Below, in pieces: positions 22,255-29,761 of a DNA stretch of 64,000 nt. A program made the position numbers and the translations under genes. How positions within the stretch are numbered: position 1 is the first letter of the stretch; each line of letters begins with the position of its first letter. Origin of the DNA: DAOTXN01 sp034435435 (GTDB lineage: Bacteria; Chloroflexota; Anaerolineae; S140-20); assembly GCA_034435435.1 (NCBI GenBank), contig DAOTXN010000036.1, positions 12,224 to 76,223 of the forward strand, read 5' to 3'. Below the pieces are notes generated by a model. It did not search any database, was not told the origin of the DNA, and was given only the letters and a program-made list of their open reading frames with translations.

Positions 22255-24234
22255 ATGAACGAGTTGCTGGCCCAGACCAATCTGCTCTTGACTTCGGCTA
22301 TTGTCATCACCGGCCTGGGATTGTTGTTGTATATCCTGAGTTACAATCGCCACAGCGACGTGGCCCGCGCTTTTGCTGGCCTGCTGGCCTGCGTCATCGT
22401 CGTTTATGTGGTGGACATTGTGGTATATCCGAAAGACGCTTTCAAAGACACCACGTCCTGGCTGCGTGTACAATGGCTGGGTATCGCCTTTGCCCCCCCC
22501 ACCTATTTGCACTTTTCCACCACCTTATTGCGCACGACGAACGCGCGTTCTCCCTACAGCGGCCTGGTGGTCCGGCTCAGCTATCTGCTGGGGGGCGTGG
22601 TCTTGCTCGCGGCGACGTTTTCCGATGGCATCGTGCGCAACCCTGCTTCGATCCCGTATCCGTATCACCTGGCGGCCGGACCGGTCTTTTGGATTTTTGC
22701 GTTTTACTACTTTATGGTAGTGGCCTGGGGAGCATCCAACATCAACCTGGCCCGCCAGCGCTGTCTCACCTCTACCTCGCGCCGGCGCATGGGCTACGCG
22801 GCCATCTCGTTCCTCGCGCCCGGCATCGGTATCTTTCCGTATCTACTGATCACCAGTTGGCCGGGTTTTCTGCCCCAAGTGACCTTCTGGCTGCTGTTGG
22901 TCGCCGGTAATGTGGCTATCGCACTCATGCTGGTCGTGCTGGCTTACAGTGTGGCTTATTTTGGCGTGTTGGCGCCCGACCGGGTGGTCAAACGCCGCAT
23001 GATCCTGTTTTTGCTGCGCGGACCGGTCACCGCGTGGCTCATCCTGGGCCTCATGATCGCTGGCGACCGTTTCGAGCGCCTGCTGGGGGTGTCGGGCGAA
23101 ATGCTCACCCTGTTTGCAGTAGTGGCCGTCATTTTGTTGATGCAGCTCGCCATCACAGCCATCACTCCGCTGATAGAACGCTTGATCTATCGCCAGGATC
23201 GGCGTGAAGTGCGCTGGCTGCGCACGCTCGACGAACGGCTGCTCACCAGCACCGACATGCGCCAATTCATGGAGAACGTGTTAACCGCCATGTGCGACCT
23301 GCTGCGTACCCCGACAGCCTTTGTCGCCATGTTGTCGGACGACGGGCCGCACCTGGAGGTGGCGTGCGGGCCGTTAGAGCCGGATGGCGTCAACTGGACG
23401 GCAGAAGAGTGGCAGGCTTTGGTCGAGCCGCCGGGCAACGGTCACGCCGACGGTGGGCGCACGCTGCGCCGCGAGAACGGCTTTTTCGCGTGGGATGGCT
23501 ATTGGCTGCTGCCGCTGCGCACCAAAGCCGGCGATCGAGTGATGGGGGTGCTCGGCCTGGCTGCGCGCGGCGCGCACCTCGACCTGACGCCAGACGAACA
23601 ATCCGGGCTGGACCTGCTGGTGCAACAGGCCGAAATCGCCCTGGAAGATTGGCATTTGCAGCAAAACGTTTTCAATGCACTCAAGCTCCTCATCCCCGAA
23701 ATTGACACCATCCAACGGCGGCGCGGCGCAGTGCGTTATCGAGGTGCGCCTGCGCTGCAGGGCTTTGAAGAAGCGTTGATCGAGCGACCCGACTTTCCCA
23801 CGCTGGTTAAAGACGCCCTGAGCCATTATTGGGGCGGACCCAAGCTAAGTGACAGCCCCTTGCTGCAACTGCGTGTGGTAGAGCGCGCCCTGCCTGCGCA
23901 CGATGGCAATACCATCAGGGCCTTGCGAGCGGTATTGGCCGAAGGGGTCGAAAAACTGCGCCCTGGCGGCGAGCGCAAGATGACGGCGACCGAATGGCTC
24001 TTGTATAATATCCTGGAGCTCAAGTTCATCCAGGGCCGCCGGGTGCGCGACGTAGCCATGCGCCTGGCCATGAGCGAATCGGATCTATATCGAAAACAGC
24101 GCATCGCCATCGAAGAAGTGGCGCATCACATTGCCGAAATGGAACGCCAGGTCTATCAGCAGGCCCACAGCAACCCGCCTGTCGAGCCGTCCATTATCCA
24201 GGCCGATGACGAGTTGGGCCAGCGCGCTTCTTGA
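22255..24234 (+). CDS. Membrane receptor: seven-TM region, GAF-like domain and C-terminal HTH-like region
   Basis: A 659-residue protein. Residues 1-270 contain about seven or eight hydrophobic segments like the 7TM sensor region at the N-terminus of some histidine kinases. A GAF-like domain lies around 340-470 (TPTAFVAMLSDDGPHLEVACG...GVLGLAARG). There is no HisKA or ATPase domain. Instead the C-terminal 150 residues are helical and end in RRVRDVAMRLAMSESDLYRK, which looks like a helix-turn-helix of the sigma region 4 type. This suggests a membrane-anchored transcription regulator, or an adaptor. The start at 22255 follows the upstream stop by 5 bases; in-frame codons before it are within the upstream gene. 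Confidence 0.75.
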   Translation: MNELLAQTNLLLTSAIVITGLGLLLYILSYNRHSDVARAFAGLLACVIVVYVVDIVVYPKDAFKDTTSWLRVQWLGIAFAPPTYLHFSTTLLRTTNARSPYSGLVVRLSYLLGGVVLLAATFSDGIVRNPASIPYPYHLAAGPVFWIFAFYYFMVVAWGASNINLARQRCLTSTSRRRMGYAAISFLAPGIGIFPYLLITSWPGFLPQVTFWLLLVAGNVAIALMLVVLAYSVAYFGVLAPDRVVKRRMILFLLRGPVTAWLILGLMIAGDRFERLLGVSGEMLTLFAVVAVILLMQLAITAITPLIERLIYRQDRREVRWLRTLDERLLTSTDMRQFMENVLTAMCDLLRTPTAFVAMLSDDGPHLEVACGPLEPDGVNWTAEEWQALVEPPGNGHADGGRTLRRENGFFAWDGYWLLPLRTKAGDRVMGVLGLAARGAHLDLTPDEQSGLDLLVQQAEIALEDWHLQQNVFNALKLLIPEIDTIQRRRGAVRYRGAPALQGFEEALIERPDFPTLVKDALSHYWGGPKLSDSPLLQLRVVERALPAHDGNTIRALRAVLAEGVEKLRPGGERKMTATEWLLYNILELKFIQGRRVRDVAMRLAMSESDLYRKQRIAIEEVAHHIAEMERQVYQQAHSNPPVEPSIIQADDELGQRAS

Positions 24235-24260
24235 CAGCTTGGAGGGCCTTGTCATATAAT
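24231..24260 (+). promoter_or_regulatory. Strong sigma-70 promoter of the S1-domain gene
   Basis: Perfect TTGACA (24231) and perfect TATAAT (24255) with an 18-base spacer. The -35 box overlaps the stop codon of the preceding gene. Transcription would begin near 24267, leaving a leader of about 200 bases. Confidence 0.88.
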
Positions 24261-24319
24261 AGCCTGGTACGCTCGATAGCCCCCTGACCGGAACGCACAT
24301 TAACAGATGTTAGGCAATA

Positions 24320-24420
24320 CTCAGGTGGGACGTCATACTTGACGACCAAGACACCAAGTGTCCAGGGGCTTGCTGTGTGTGACTAGGGGTCTTGGTGGTT
24401 GTTTGACAGGCTGACCTGAG
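24320..24420 (+). promoter_or_regulatory. Structured 5' leader of the S1-domain gene, unassigned
   Basis: A 7-bp closing stem CTCAGGT (24320-24326) / ACCTGAG (24414-24420) encloses a hairpin CGTCA-tact-TGACG (24331-24344) and a longer arm CCAAGAC (24346-24352) / GTCTTGG (24389-24395). GACAC/GTGTC at 24350-24362 is an alternative pairing that competes with the long arm. The layout looks like a multi-helix regulatory RNA, but it matches no riboswitch or ribosomal leader that I know by sequence. Confidence 0.5.
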
Positions 24421-24468
24421 CAATGGCAATGACGGAGTAATTTTGTTAGGACGCAGGAGAGAAAAGCG

Positions 24469-25515
24469 ATGAATTTGCAGGACAATGCAGGCCCGAGTTT
24501 GGATGAAGGATACTGGCAGGCCATCCTGTCCCAGGGAGAAATGGCCTCCCCACGACTAGCGATCGATGAGTTTGAACCCTGGGATGGATTTTCAGATATT
24601 TCGCGCAGTGATTTTTCAACACTTGAGCAGCGGCCCGATGACAACGGAGCGCACGACCGTTGGAGCCGCGCTCAGCAGCACTTTGAAACCGGCGAGATCC
24701 TCGAATTAGAAGCGACCGGCTACAATCGCGGTGGGCTGCTGGTCGAGTGGAACGGATTGCGCGGTTTTGTGCCCGCCTCGCAGTTGCTAGATACCATTCC
24801 TTATCAGGACGAAGATCACAGGCTCGCCGAGTTGGCGCGACGCATCGGAACGCGTTTGTGCGCCAAAATTATCGAGCTGGACGTTGACGCGGGACGTTTT
24901 ATCCTCTCCGAACGCCTGACCACCGATGAGGCCCAGCGGCGAGAACAACTCTTGGCCGAAATTCGGCCCGGTGACGTGCGCCAAGGCTGTGTGACCAACC
25001 TGTGCTCGTTTGGCGCCTTTGTCGACTTGGGGGGCGTTGAGGGCCTGATCCATATCTCTGAGTTGTCCTGGGGGCGCGTGGACCATCCCCAAGACGTGCT
25101 GACGGTGGGAGAGGCGGTTGATGTGTATGTGTTGAACGTAGACCCCGACGAAGGCCGCGTGGGGTTGAGCCTGAAGCGCATGCTGCCAGACCCATGGGAG
25201 ACCGTCCAAGACCGTTATCAGACCGGGCAACTGATCGAAGGCATCGTGACCAACGTGGTCAATTTTGGCGCATTTACCCGCATCGAAGAGGGGCTAGAGG
25301 GCCTCATCCATGTGTCTGAGTTGGCCGAGGGCAGCTTTTTGCACCCGCGCAACGTGGTGCAGGAAGGCGACCACATCGTCGCACGTGTGCTCAACATCGA
25401 CAGTCGCCGCCGGCGCATGGCGCTCAGTTTGCGCCGGGTTTCTCCAGAGCACACCGGGGCCGCCGAGGTCGAAACCTGGTCCATGCACCCGGAAAAAGTA
25501 ACCCTCGCCGGTTAA
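24469..25515 (+). CDS. S1 RNA-binding domain protein (ribosomal protein S1-like)
   Basis: A 348-residue protein with three S1 (OB-fold) domains at about 70-148, 166-235 and 251-322. The second and third show the classic S1 signature: VTNLCSFGAFVDLGGVEGLI, and VTNVVNFGAFTRIEEGLEGL. It resembles the shortened ribosomal protein S1 of Gram-positive-type bacteria, which helps mRNA bind the 30S subunit. The first 65 residues are acidic and unlike the rest. A clear AGGAGAG ribosome-binding site precedes the start. The strong promoter and long structured leader suggest high, regulated expression; autogenous control by the S1 protein itself would be a natural hypothesis. Confidence 0.85.
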   Translation: MNLQDNAGPSLDEGYWQAILSQGEMASPRLAIDEFEPWDGFSDISRSDFSTLEQRPDDNGAHDRWSRAQQHFETGEILELEATGYNRGGLLVEWNGLRGFVPASQLLDTIPYQDEDHRLAELARRIGTRLCAKIIELDVDAGRFILSERLTTDEAQRREQLLAEIRPGDVRQGCVTNLCSFGAFVDLGGVEGLIHISELSWGRVDHPQDVLTVGEAVDVYVLNVDPDEGRVGLSLKRMLPDPWETVQDRYQTGQLIEGIVTNVVNFGAFTRIEEGLEGLIHVSELAEGSFLHPRNVVQEGDHIVARVLNIDSRRRRMALSLRRVSPEHTGAAEVETWSMHPEKVTLAG

Positions 25516-25617
25516 CGCACTGCGCTCTTGAAGAGAGCGACCGCAATGTGAAGAGGCCGGCCATTCAAGTCTGCTCTATCCGGCGCATTATTCTCTCTAA
25601 CCCGAGAGTGGCAGACA

Positions 25618-25668
25618 GGGCGTGGTAAATGACTCTGGGAACCGAGTTGAGTCATCATGACCACGCCC
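25618..25668 (+). other. Long hairpin in the ftsK leader
   Basis: GGGCGTGGTAAATGACTC (25618-25635) and GAGTCATCATGACCACGCCC (25649-25668) are near-perfect complements with a 13-base loop and a 2-base bulge. It lies about 25 bases before the ftsK start and lacks a U-tract, so it is more likely a regulatory or repeat hairpin than a terminator. Confidence 0.55.
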
Positions 25669-25691
25669 GTTTCGGTTGCAGGTCGAAGAAT

Positions 25692-27818
25692 ATGGACGAA
25701 AAGACCACCCGACCCAAGGCGCACAGCCGCGAGCGCCTGCTCCGCGAACTGGCGGGCCTGGCGCTCATTGTGCTGGCCGTCGTGACGGCGCTGGGGCTGA
25801 TTGGCCTCACCTCAGGCCGACTCATCGACAGCTGGGTGCGATTGTGGCAACGGGTGTTGGGCTGGGGTGCTCTGGCGCTTCCCCTTGCGCTAGGAGGCGC
25901 CGGCGTGCTCCTGACCCAAGATTGGATGGCCCATCCCGCTCACTGGCCGTGGCGTAAGCTCATCGGCGGCGAGATCGCATACGTGGCTCTGCTAACCGCC
26001 TTGCACGCTCTGGCCATCGGCGCGGACCCGTGGCTGCTGGCCGAACGGGGCGGCGGCGGCGGGTTGGTCGGTTGGGCGGTGTCAGGACTGCTAATGGCCC
26101 TCATCGGCGGAGTTCCCACGACGCTGCTTGCCGTGGGCATAGCTGTTGTGGCGGCGGCGTGGACCGCCGGCCTGACGCGGGACGACGTGCGTCATACCCT
26201 GGCCTGGGTCAGTCGGCGCGCGCAGCAGAGCTCTCCGCCCAATGAGGCCCCGCAGCCAGAAGCGCCTCCTGCCGAGCCGGTGCTCGACATTGCGCCGCCG
26301 CCCCAAATAGTCACGGCCTCCGAATCTAGCCCTGCCCGCCCGTTACAGCATGACCGGCGTCTACCCCCCGTGAGCCTGTTGGACCAAGATCGGACGATAG
26401 GCATCAGCCAGGCCGAAGTGCGCCGCAAGGTCGAGATCATCGAGAAAACATTGAACGAGTTTGGCCTACCGGCTCGAGTGACCGAGGTGCGACGCGGGCC
26501 GGTGATCACCCAATTCGGAGTCGAGCCGGGCTACATCGAGCGCACCGGCCCCGATGGTCAGCCTTGGGATCAAAAGGTGCGCGTCGGGCAGATTAGCACT
26601 CTTTCTAACGACCTGGCGCTGGCCTTGGCTGCCCCGCGCCTGCGCATCGAAGCGCCTGTGCCCGGCCGCTCCATCGTGGGCATCGAAGTGCCCAACGAGA
26701 AAATCTCTACCGTTCACCTGCGCCCGGTGCTGGAATCAAAGGAATTTCGCCAGGCCCGCTCGCCGCTGACCGTGGCATTGGGGCGCGACGTGGCCGGTGG
26801 ACCGGTGGTGGCCAATCTGGCAACCATGCCCCACCTGCTCATTGCCGGCACCACCGGATCGGGCAAGTCGGTGTGCATCAGCGCCATGGTAGCTTGCCTG
26901 GCTTTCAACAACGTCCCAGAACACGTGCGCCTGGTGATGATCGACCCCAAGTTGGTCGAAATGACCCGTTTCAACGGTCTGCCGCACATTCTGGGCCACG
27001 TCGAGGTGGAGCTGGAACGCATCGTGGGCGTGTTGCGCTGGGTGACGCAGGAGATGGACCGGCGCTATGTCTTGCTCTCGGGGGCAGGCGCGCGCCACCT
27101 GGACGATTATAATCGAATGCTACGCCGCAAGCGCCAGGAAACACTGCCTTATATCGTCGTCTTTATTGACGAACTGGCCGACCTGATGATGATGGCCGCC
27201 GCTGATACCGAGCATACGATCACCCGCCTGGCCCAGATGGCTCGCGCCGTGGGCATCCACCTGGTGGTCGCCACCCAGCGCCCCAGCGTCGACGTCGTGA
27301 CCGGGCTGATCAAGGCTAATTTTCCGGCCCGTATTTCCTTTGCCGTGGCCAGCAACACCGACTCGCGCGTCATTATCGACCAGGTGGGGGCCGAGACTTT
27401 GCTGGGTCGGGGCGACATGCTCTTTCTCGATCCCAAGCGCGGCCACCCTCTGCGCGTGCAGAGCTGCTTTGTCTCTGACCGCGAGGTAGAGGCGCTGGTT
27501 AGCTATTGGCGGGAGGCGACTCAGGATGACCAGATTGGCGACGAGCCGGCCCCTTGGGAAGCCATGATCGAGCAAGATGCCATGCCGGAAAACGAGCGCG
27601 ACGAGCTTTTGAAGGACGCCATCGATCTGGTGCGGCAAGAAGGCGGCGCGTCGGCGTCGCTGCTGCAACGGCGTATGCGCATCGGCTACCCACGCGCCGC
27701 AGCCCTGATCGATCAAATGGAACAACTGGGCGTCATCGGCCCGCCCGAAGGTGGGGGGCGCACGCGCGAGGTGTTGCTACCCGACGACGAGTGGGAGAGC
27801 GAAGCAAAAACGTACTAG
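25692..27818 (+). CDS. ftsK: DNA translocase FtsK/SpoIIIE
   Basis: A 708-residue translocase that pumps chromosomal DNA at the division septum. The N-terminus has about four membrane segments (residues 18-160), then a Pro/Glu-rich linker. The motor has Walker A in AGTTGSGKSVCIS near residue 390 and Walker B in IVVFIDELADLMMM near residue 490. The C-terminal winged-helix gamma domain (ASASLLQRRMRIGYPRAAAL) would read KOPS-like DNA polarity signals. ATG at 25692 is used because the upstream in-frame codons are in the hairpin leader and non-conserved. It begins a group of DNA-maintenance genes (ruvC and ruvA follow). Confidence 0.93.
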   Translation: MDEKTTRPKAHSRERLLRELAGLALIVLAVVTALGLIGLTSGRLIDSWVRLWQRVLGWGALALPLALGGAGVLLTQDWMAHPAHWPWRKLIGGEIAYVALLTALHALAIGADPWLLAERGGGGGLVGWAVSGLLMALIGGVPTTLLAVGIAVVAAAWTAGLTRDDVRHTLAWVSRRAQQSSPPNEAPQPEAPPAEPVLDIAPPPQIVTASESSPARPLQHDRRLPPVSLLDQDRTIGISQAEVRRKVEIIEKTLNEFGLPARVTEVRRGPVITQFGVEPGYIERTGPDGQPWDQKVRVGQISTLSNDLALALAAPRLRIEAPVPGRSIVGIEVPNEKISTVHLRPVLESKEFRQARSPLTVALGRDVAGGPVVANLATMPHLLIAGTTGSGKSVCISAMVACLAFNNVPEHVRLVMIDPKLVEMTRFNGLPHILGHVEVELERIVGVLRWVTQEMDRRYVLLSGAGARHLDDYNRMLRRKRQETLPYIVVFIDELADLMMMAAADTEHTITRLAQMARAVGIHLVVATQRPSVDVVTGLIKANFPARISFAVASNTDSRVIIDQVGAETLLGRGDMLFLDPKRGHPLRVQSCFVSDREVEALVSYWREATQDDQIGDEPAPWEAMIEQDAMPENERDELLKDAIDLVRQEGGASASLLQRRMRIGYPRAAALIDQMEQLGVIGPPEGGGRTREVLLPDDEWESEAKTY

Positions 27819-27892
27819 CGCAAACAAGGCTATGTGTGGTAAAATACAAATCAACATTCTAAAGCCCAGAGAGCTTTTTTGGAGAGAAAACT

Positions 27893-28645
27893 ATGAGTGG
27901 ACATTCCCATTGGGCCACAGTTAAGCGGAAAAAGGCAGCGGCCGATGCTAAACGCGGCAAGGTATTCACACGGCTTGGGCGCGAAATCACGATCGCAGCC
28001 CGTGAGGGCGGCGGCGATGTAGATGCCAACTTTCGCCTGCGTCTAGCCATTGACAAGGCTCGGGCGGCCAACATGCCCAAAGACAACATCGAGCGCGCCA
28101 TCGAACGCGGCGCCGGCGGCGGCAAAGACGGCGACCTGGAAGAGATCACCTACGAAGGTTACGCCCCTCACGGCGTCGCACTGTTGGTCCAGGTGCTCAC
28201 CGACAACCGCAACCGAGCCGTGGCCGAAGTGCGCCATGTGTTGAACAAACAGGGCGGCAACATGGCCGAGGTCGGTTCGGTGATCTGGCAATTCGACCGC
28301 AAGGGCTATATCGCCATCGAGCCGGACGGGGCAGACACCGACGTCATTTTTGAGCGAGCGGTAGAGGCCGGCGCCGACGATGTGATCTTTGGCGACGACT
28401 TGATCGAAGTATATACTGCACTGGACGCATTCCAGGCCGTTCAAGAGGCTCTGGAGGGAGCCGGCATCAAACTGGCCGAAGCCGAATTGTCGATGCTACC
28501 CAAGACATCCATGCAATTAGAGTCGGAACAGACCTTTAAGGTGATGCGAGTGATCGAGGCCCTGGAAGACCTGGACGACGTGCAACAGGTCTATTCCAAC
28601 CTCGACATCAGCGACGAGTTGATGGCTCAGTATGAGGGGGCCTGA
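27893..28645 (+). CDS. YebC/PmpR family protein
   Basis: A 250-residue member of the YebC/TACO1 family, with the invariant N-terminus SGHSHWATVKRKKAAADAKR and the GGDVDANFRLRLAIDKAR region. Members were annotated as transcription regulators, and some act as translation factors that relieve ribosome stalling. It is often found directly upstream of ruvC, as here, where the gap to ruvC is 22 bases. A good ribosome-binding site (GGAGAG) lies about 8 bases before the start. Confidence 0.95.
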   Translation: MSGHSHWATVKRKKAAADAKRGKVFTRLGREITIAAREGGGDVDANFRLRLAIDKARAANMPKDNIERAIERGAGGGKDGDLEEITYEGYAPHGVALLVQVLTDNRNRAVAEVRHVLNKQGGNMAEVGSVIWQFDRKGYIAIEPDGADTDVIFERAVEAGADDVIFGDDLIEVYTALDAFQAVQEALEGAGIKLAEAELSMLPKTSMQLESEQTFKVMRVIEALEDLDDVQQVYSNLDISDELMAQYEGA

Positions 28646-28667
28646 TCCGGCGGGCGGATATGGCTCG

Positions 28668-29165
28668 ATGTTGGTGCTGGGGGTAGACCCGGGCCTGGCG
28701 ACGACCGGCTATGGGATTGTGCGCGAAACGGCAGAAGGGTTGCACAGCGTGACCTATGGCGTGGTCAAGATTCCACCCGCGCCGGCGCTGCCTGGACGGT
28801 TGCAACAACTCTATCGAGAACTGTCGGCGCTGATCCGCGAGTATCGGCCCGACGAGAGCGCGGTCGAAGAGCTATTCTTTAGTCGCAACGTGCGCACGGC
28901 GATGAGCGTCGGTCAGGCGCGTGGGGTGGCCTTGTTGGCGTTGGCCGACGCCGGCCTACCGGTGACCGAATATACGCCGCTGACGGTCAAACAAGCCATA
29001 AGCGGCTTTGGCGGCGCAGACAAGGTCCAGATGCAGACCATGGTCAAAATGCTGCTGAGGTTGGAGAGCATCCCCCGTCCCGACGACGCCGCCGACGCAT
29101 TGGCGGTGGCTATTTGTCACCTGCATTCCGTGCGCTTGAATCGGGCCGTGAGGAGCAATGCATGA
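28668..29165 (+). CDS. ruvC: Holliday junction resolvase RuvC
   Basis: A 165-residue RNase H-fold endonuclease that cuts Holliday junctions with RuvAB. The catalytic acids are visible: Asp in VLGVDPGLA (residue 7), Glu in AVEELFF (near 66) and the pair in PDDAADALAVAICH (near 140). The start at 28668 gives the usual N-terminus; an in-frame ATG at 28632 overlaps yebC and would add 12 residues. The stop overlaps the ruvA start as ATGA, so the two are translationally coupled. Confidence 0.95.
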   Translation: MLVLGVDPGLATTGYGIVRETAEGLHSVTYGVVKIPPAPALPGRLQQLYRELSALIREYRPDESAVEELFFSRNVRTAMSVGQARGVALLALADAGLPVTEYTPLTVKQAISGFGGADKVQMQTMVKMLLRLESIPRPDDAADALAVAICHLHSVRLNRAVRSNA

Positions 29166-29740
29166 TTACCCGTCTGGAAGGCATGGTGGTCGACATTGGC
29201 TCGGACCACCTGGTGGTGAGCGTGGGCGGGGTGGGCTTGCGAGTGCACGTGCCCGGCGACGTGTTGCGCGGCTTGAGCGGTCGTGGCGCGCACGTGCGTT
29301 TGTTTACGCACCTCCACGTGCGCGAAAACGAATTGGCGCTCTATGGCTGCTCCACGCAAGAGCAATTAGAGCTGTTCCATTTGCTGTTGAGCGTATCGGG
29401 CATCGGGCCGCGCACGGCGTTAACTATTTTGTCGTCCCTTTCGCCGGAGCGCCTGCGAGCAGCGGTCAGCCGGGAACAGCCCGATGTGCTGGCCCAAGTA
29501 CCGGGCGTCGGTCTCAAAACAGCGCGGCGCATCATCTTTCAGCTCAAAGACAAACTGGCCCCCGGCCAGATAGCTGCCGTGCCAGGTCTGACCGACCAGG
29601 ACACCGAAGTCATCGCGGCCCTGACGGCTTTGGGCTACAGTGTGGTCGAGGCCCAAACGGCCTTGCAAAATATTCCCCGCGACCCAGAAATGAGCCTGGA
29701 GGAACAGCTACGCTTGACACTGGCCTTTTTCGGACGCTGA
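29162..29740 (+). CDS. ruvA: Holliday junction DNA helicase subunit RuvA
   Basis: A 192-residue protein. The N-terminal OB fold (MITRLEGMVVDIG) is followed by two helix-hairpin-helix motifs (LLSVSGIGPRTAL, LAQVPGVGLKTARRI) and the C-terminal RuvB-contacting domain. It binds four-way junctions and loads the RuvB motor. AGGAG is 6 bases upstream of the ATG, which overlaps the ruvC stop. ruvB is not in the window, so the complex must be completed from another locus. Confidence 0.96.
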   Translation: MITRLEGMVVDIGSDHLVVSVGGVGLRVHVPGDVLRGLSGRGAHVRLFTHLHVRENELALYGCSTQEQLELFHLLLSVSGIGPRTALTILSSLSPERLRAAVSREQPDVLAQVPGVGLKTARRIIFQLKDKLAPGQIAAVPGLTDQDTEVIAALTALGYSVVEAQTALQNIPRDPEMSLEEQLRLTLAFFGR

Positions 29741-29761
29741 ACGAACGATGAGAACTCCACC

